Source of the DNA: Candidatus Njordarchaeota archaeon
Lineage (GTDB): Archaea; Asgardarchaeota; Njordarchaeia; Njordarchaeales; Njordarchaeaceae
Length of the DNA: 8,167 nt
Assembly: GCA_029856615.1 (NCBI GenBank)
Contig: JAHKLF010000061.1
Location: forward strand, 1-8,167
Direction: 5' to 3'
Shown piece after piece: positions 5,630 through 8,167 of this stretch. A program made the translations under genes and the position numbers. Position 1 is the stretch's first letter, and each line of letters starts with the position of its first letter. The notes under the pieces are model-generated. The model had not been told where the DNA came from, ran no database searches, and saw only the letters and a program-made list of their open reading frames with translations.

Positions 5630-5959
5630 GTGCGATGGAAAATATTTGTCGAGATATCTAGGTGCTCATTTTGCGGCTTCTGTGAGCATGCTTGCCCTAC
5701 TCTAAATTACGGAGACTTTAGAAGGCAATATGGCCCCCGAGGAAGAATTCAAGCAATATTATTTGCACTGAGAGAAAATCTTATTTCTCCCGAAACCATT
5801 AGAGGGGTCTATACTTGTTTAGAATGCAATGCATGCTCCTTACACTGTCCAGCTAAGATAAACATAGCAGAAATCATTAGAAAATTTAGATATCTTGTAT
5901 CCTCCGGCTCAATTACGCCAAGACCTAAAGTACGAAAGCTCATGCCAATTATTCAGTGA
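5630..5959 (+). CDS. Di-cluster 4Fe-4S ferredoxin subunit (N-terminal part of a split GlcF)
   Basis: This 109-residue protein has two 4Fe-4S motifs, Cys12-X2-Cys15-X2-Cys18-X3-Cys22-Pro and Cys63-X2-Cys66-X2-Cys69-X3-Cys73-Pro. Between them YGPRGRI (34-40) matches the DGPRGRI signature of GlcF/LutA-type FeS subunits. In E. coli GlcF this domain is fused to two CCG domains; here it ends about where the fusion would continue, and the CCG part is the next gene. It should relay electrons from the GlcD flavin. The start is uncertain: GTG at 5630 has only a poor SD (GGA 10 nt away), whereas the strong GAGGTGA at 5591 points to ATA 5603 or ATT 5612, which would add about 6 to 9 residues (up to IRGIKDPRD). 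The stop TGA at 5957 overlaps the next SD, suggesting coupled translation. Confidence 0.9.
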   Translation: MRWKIFVEISRCSFCGFCEHACPTLNYGDFRRQYGPRGRIQAILFALRENLISPETIRGVYTCLECNACSLHCPAKINIAEIIRKFRYLVSSGSITPRPKVRKLMPIIQ

Positions 5960-5963
5960 GGTG
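5958..5963 (+). promoter_or_regulatory. SD overlapping the ferredoxin-subunit stop
   Basis: GAGGTG overlaps the TGA at 5957-5959. It is 7 nt from ATG 5971 but only 1 nt from ATG 5965, so 5971 is the better start; the GTG at 5956 would lie upstream of it. The TGAGGTG arrangement repeats that at the glcD junction. Confidence 0.55.
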
Positions 5964-5970
5964 TATGAAG

Positions 5971-6933
5971 ATGCTTACTCCATTAAGGGATGTGTTTCTT
6001 CTGCTAATAAAAATCTCCGAAAAGAATAATGTCCCATTACCTATTAATCAGAAGATATGTTATAAGTGGGCTTTGGATCTAAAATTACCTAAACATGGAA
6101 AAACTTTACTGTATACGTCGTGTTACTATCCAATGGTGCCTTATTTGAATGCTATTGTCAATATGCTGCAAAAAGCCGAGAAGTCATCTATTTACCGTTT
6201 TGGTATTAAGATGTTAGCAAAAATCCCAAAATTATCAGTGTTTACTAGAGGAATCATCCGCGCAGATCAGAAGTTATTAAATAAGTCTTATGAGATATTG
6301 AAAAATATTGCCGCACTACTACAAAAAGCGGGATTAGATTTCGCCTATTTGTATGGCGAAGAAATATTTAATGGTGCTTTACTCTTTGATTTGGGGTTAG
6401 AGGAAGCTTTCATTACTGTAGGAAAGCGAGTTATAGAATCCTTCAGGAAAACTGGTGCTAGAAAAATAATAACTATAGATCCGCATAGTTATCATATCCT
6501 AAAAAGTGTATATCCCGAATACTTTGAGGATTTCGATTTTGAGGTAGTAAGCTATCTGGAAATTTTAGAAGATAAACTAAATAGTGCGTCGATGATTCTT
6601 GACGACGAATTCACAATTCATGATGCTTGTTATTATGCTCGATATGAAGGACTATATGAAGAACCTAGAAAACTATTACAACGCGCTGGAGCTAGAATAA
6701 AGGAACCTAAAAGATCAAAACTACTAACTGGGTGCTGCGGTGGCCCAATTGAAACAACATCTCCTTCTATGGCTGAAAAAATAGCGCTAAGTCGATTGAG
6801 AGAACTTGCGGAAGCTAGTAGTAATATAATAACTTTATGTCCAATATGTTATGCTAATTTTGTGAGATGCAATAGACATCTTGATTTAAAGATTTATGAT
6901 ATATCCGAGGTTCTAGCAAAGGCTTTCTTATAG
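5971..6933 (+). CDS. CCG-domain iron-sulfur protein (C-terminal part of a split GlcF / HdrB-like)
   Basis: This 320-residue protein has two cysteine-rich (CCG, formerly DUF224) domains. The second is intact: Cys220 in IHDACYYAR, Cys255-Cys256-Gly in TGCCGGPIE, and Cys290-X2-Cys293 in LCPICYANF, the ligand set for a noncubane [4Fe-4S] cluster in HdrB and relatives. The first keeps only Cys51 (YTSCYYP); its CCG has become FNG (133-135, in GEEIFNGALLFDLG) and its CxxC has become D170-P-H-S173 (TIDPHSYH), so it probably binds no cluster. The start ATG 5971 follows GAGGTG by 7 nt; 5956 GTG and 5965 ATG are in-frame alternatives. It lies 11 nt after the ferredoxin gene and completes the GlcF architecture. 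The role inferred is the terminal FeS subunit of the hydroxyacid dehydrogenase; a heterodisulfide-reductase-like role is an alternative. Confidence 0.9.
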   Translation: MLTPLRDVFLLLIKISEKNNVPLPINQKICYKWALDLKLPKHGKTLLYTSCYYPMVPYLNAIVNMLQKAEKSSIYRFGIKMLAKIPKLSVFTRGIIRADQKLLNKSYEILKNIAALLQKAGLDFAYLYGEEIFNGALLFDLGLEEAFITVGKRVIESFRKTGARKIITIDPHSYHILKSVYPEYFEDFDFEVVSYLEILEDKLNSASMILDDEFTIHDACYYARYEGLYEEPRKLLQRAGARIKEPKRSKLLTGCCGGPIETTSPSMAEKIALSRLRELAEASSNIITLCPICYANFVRCNRHLDLKIYDISEVLAKAFL

Positions 6934-6963
6934 AACACTTAATGTTATTTTTGAGGAGATAAG

Positions 6964-7806
6964 ATGGGGAGGTCAAAATCTTACCCACTCAATCATCTAT
7001 TCGAAATACGCGGGAAAATCGCAGAACGTATGAATAAAATAAAATACAAAATCGCAATTATATCTGGAAAAGGAGGGGTTGGAAAAACTACGATTACAGT
7101 AAATATGGCCTGTGGTCTGAGAATGAGGGGTTTTAAGGTTGGAGTAATAGATGCTGATATCCATGGTCCTGATATCCCAATTGCTCTTGGTTTAGAAAAG
7201 GCGTGTGTACAAGGCTCAAAGAATGGTATGATCCCACCACAAAACAGTATGGGAATCAAAGTAATGTCAATTGGATTCTTTATAGAAAAAGAAGAACCCG
7301 TTATCTGGAGTGGCCCCTTAGTTTCTAAAGCGATTATTCAATTTTTAAGAGATGTTATTTGGGGAGATTTAGATTTCCTTATAATAGATTTACCTCCAGG
7401 GACCGGGGATCCAATACTAACCATTTTCAGGTTTCTTCCGAATTTGACTGGCGTTATTTTAGTGACAACACCGCAAAAAATTGCGCTCATAGATGCTCAA
7501 AAAGCATTAAATCTGTGCAAGAAATTAAACATCCCCGTTTTAGGAGTTATAGAAAATATGAGTTATTTTGTATGTCCATTCTGCGGTTCCCGAATAAGAG
7601 TATTCCCTAACATTAATATAGATGAAAAAATTGAGGAATGGAAAATACCATTACTTGGAAGAATCCCTTTGATCAATGATATAACCAGTCTAACTGATAT
7701 GGGTCAACCAATTATAATCCAGAAAAATGAGATATCCAACTTATTTATGGCCATTATAGATAAATTACTAATCAGAATAAATGAAATAACCACTGGTGAA
7801 AATTAA
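6964..7806 (+). CDS. mrp: Mrp/NBP35-family P-loop ATPase, iron-sulfur cluster carrier
   Basis: This 280-residue ATPase belongs to the Mrp/ApbC/NBP35 group, which bind and transfer FeS clusters to apo-proteins in the cytoplasm. The deviant Walker A IISGKGGVGKTT spans 32-43, switch I DADIHGPDIP is at 63-72, and the Walker B-like LIIDLPPGTGDP at 139-150. The cluster-bridging Cys204-X2-Cys207 lies in SYFVCPFCGSR. A short basic N-terminal extension (about 27 residues) lacks the extra cysteines of eukaryotic NBP35. The ATG at 6964 follows GAGGAGAT by 3 nt; another Met at residue 23 is possible but has no comparable SD. It begins 30 bp after the CCG protein, so it is probably in the same operon, where loading of the dehydrogenase FeS subunits is a reasonable inference. 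General housekeeping FeS delivery is the alternative. Confidence 0.92.
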   Translation: MGRSKSYPLNHLFEIRGKIAERMNKIKYKIAIISGKGGVGKTTITVNMACGLRMRGFKVGVIDADIHGPDIPIALGLEKACVQGSKNGMIPPQNSMGIKVMSIGFFIEKEEPVIWSGPLVSKAIIQFLRDVIWGDLDFLIIDLPPGTGDPILTIFRFLPNLTGVILVTTPQKIALIDAQKALNLCKKLNIPVLGVIENMSYFVCPFCGSRIRVFPNINIDEKIEEWKIPLLGRIPLINDITSLTDMGQPIIIQKNEISNLFMAIIDKLLIRINEITTGEN

Positions 7807-7867
7807 ATTTGAAACCTCACGATGATTTTTAACGAGAATCCGTGGGAATGATTCATGTGAAAAAAAG

Positions 7868-8167
7868 ATGACCACACTGAGATTTTTAGGTATGATGAAA
7901 GACATATCCTTCTTGTCAATGATAACTAATAATGCTGAGTTAATCATATTAGTGAGCTCGCTAGTAATAATTATCCTAGTATGTTTTATATACAAAGTCA
8001 GCTTGAGAAAAAATTGCTCATTGCTAATTATGAAGAAAAAGAACTTTCGTACTTTCTCTTGGGGTATCCTAAAGGGTTCACTGTTAGCCTTTTTTTCTCT
8101 TAGTATTATATTGCTAATTCTAATGATCTTTGATTTATCCTTTATAACGTTCACTGAATCTTCACGA
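7868..8167 (+). CDS. Unidentified membrane protein, partial (runs off the right edge)
   Basis: From ATG 7868 the frame is open to the window end, giving the first 100 residues with no stop. Two hydrophobic spans are clear: about residues 23-42 (AELIILVSSLVIIILVCFIY) and about 67-93, separated by a basic loop (KVSLRKN, then MKKKNFR), so the loop is probably cytoplasmic. I recognise no family and cannot tell total length. The nearest in-frame stop upstream is at 7823, with no other standard start between. A partial SD, GTGA, lies 7 nt before the ATG. The gene begins about 60 bp after mrp, and TTTTTAA at 7826-7832 might be either a weak terminator for mrp or a TATA element for this gene. An opposite-strand ORF covers the same DNA but looks like a shadow. 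Confidence 0.6.
   Translation, partial: MTTLRFLGMMKDISFLSMITNNAELIILVSSLVIIILVCFIYKVSLRKNCSLLIMKKKNFRTFSWGILKGSLLAFFSLSIILLILMIFDLSFITFTESSR

Noticed and set aside
7891..7937. C/D-box RNA-like pattern (ATGATGA ... CTGA)
   Set aside because: A C-box match and a D-box match exist, but there is no D' box and only a poor C' box, and the stretch lies inside the partial membrane gene.
7768..8154. 128-codon minus-strand ORF at the right end
   Set aside because: It overlaps the 3' end of mrp and the plus-strand membrane frame, has no recognisable domain, and its Phe/Ile/Lys-rich sequence looks like the complement of hydrophobic codons. The plus-strand frame has a better gene context, though this is not proven.

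Overview
The window looks like a piece of an archaeal chromosome, probably from a thermophilic Thermoproteota-type lineage, though the lineage cannot be fixed from the sequence. The reasons are the Shine-Dalgarno sequences of the GGTGAT/GAGGTG type, the TTTAWATA-like boxes at about the expected distance upstream of genes, T-rich tracts after stop codons, heavy AGA/AGG/ATA codon use, an archaeal-type Thi4 carrying histidine at the sulfur-donor position, and an AT-rich composition. I see no rRNA, tRNA, CRISPR array, insertion sequence or phage gene.

Layout. Positions 1-219 hold the possible 3' end of an unidentified plus-strand gene. From 294 to 3879 all genes lie on the minus strand. Read in transcription order they are thi4 (thiazole synthase), a gap with a curious 12-codon mini-ORF, a 4-helix membrane protein, a 5-helix membrane protein, an unknown 200-residue soluble protein, and nth (endonuclease III, with its FeS cluster ligands intact). 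The membrane-protein genes have their own TATA-like boxes and T-rich ends, while the unknown gene and nth are only 25 bp apart and probably cotranscribed.

A divergent intergenic region (3880-4170) separates thi4 from a plus-strand operon. That operon encodes a GlcD-type FAD-linked 2-hydroxyacid dehydrogenase, a 109-residue protein with two 4Fe-4S ferredoxin motifs, a 320-residue CCG-domain protein, and an Mrp/NBP35-type P-loop ATPase. A membrane protein gene follows and runs off the right edge.

How the genes fit together. The middle two proteins correspond to the N-terminal and C-terminal parts of GlcF, so this looks like a glycolate/D-lactate dehydrogenase with a split iron-sulfur subunit. 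The dehydrogenase would pass electrons from FAD through the two cubane clusters to the one intact CCG site. The first CCG domain has lost its CCG and CxxC cysteines. The adjoining Mrp-type ATPase is a plausible FeS carrier for loading these subunits. The electron acceptor is not evident, and the truncated membrane protein at the right edge is only a positional candidate.

Most notable points: the split GlcF with a degenerate first CCG domain; the uncertain, possibly non-canonical start of its ferredoxin subunit; a thi4 leader containing a hairpin, whose ribosome-binding/start segment recurs almost exactly before the mini-ORF downstream; and the unfinished membrane gene at the right end. I found no convincing evidence of a wholly new system.
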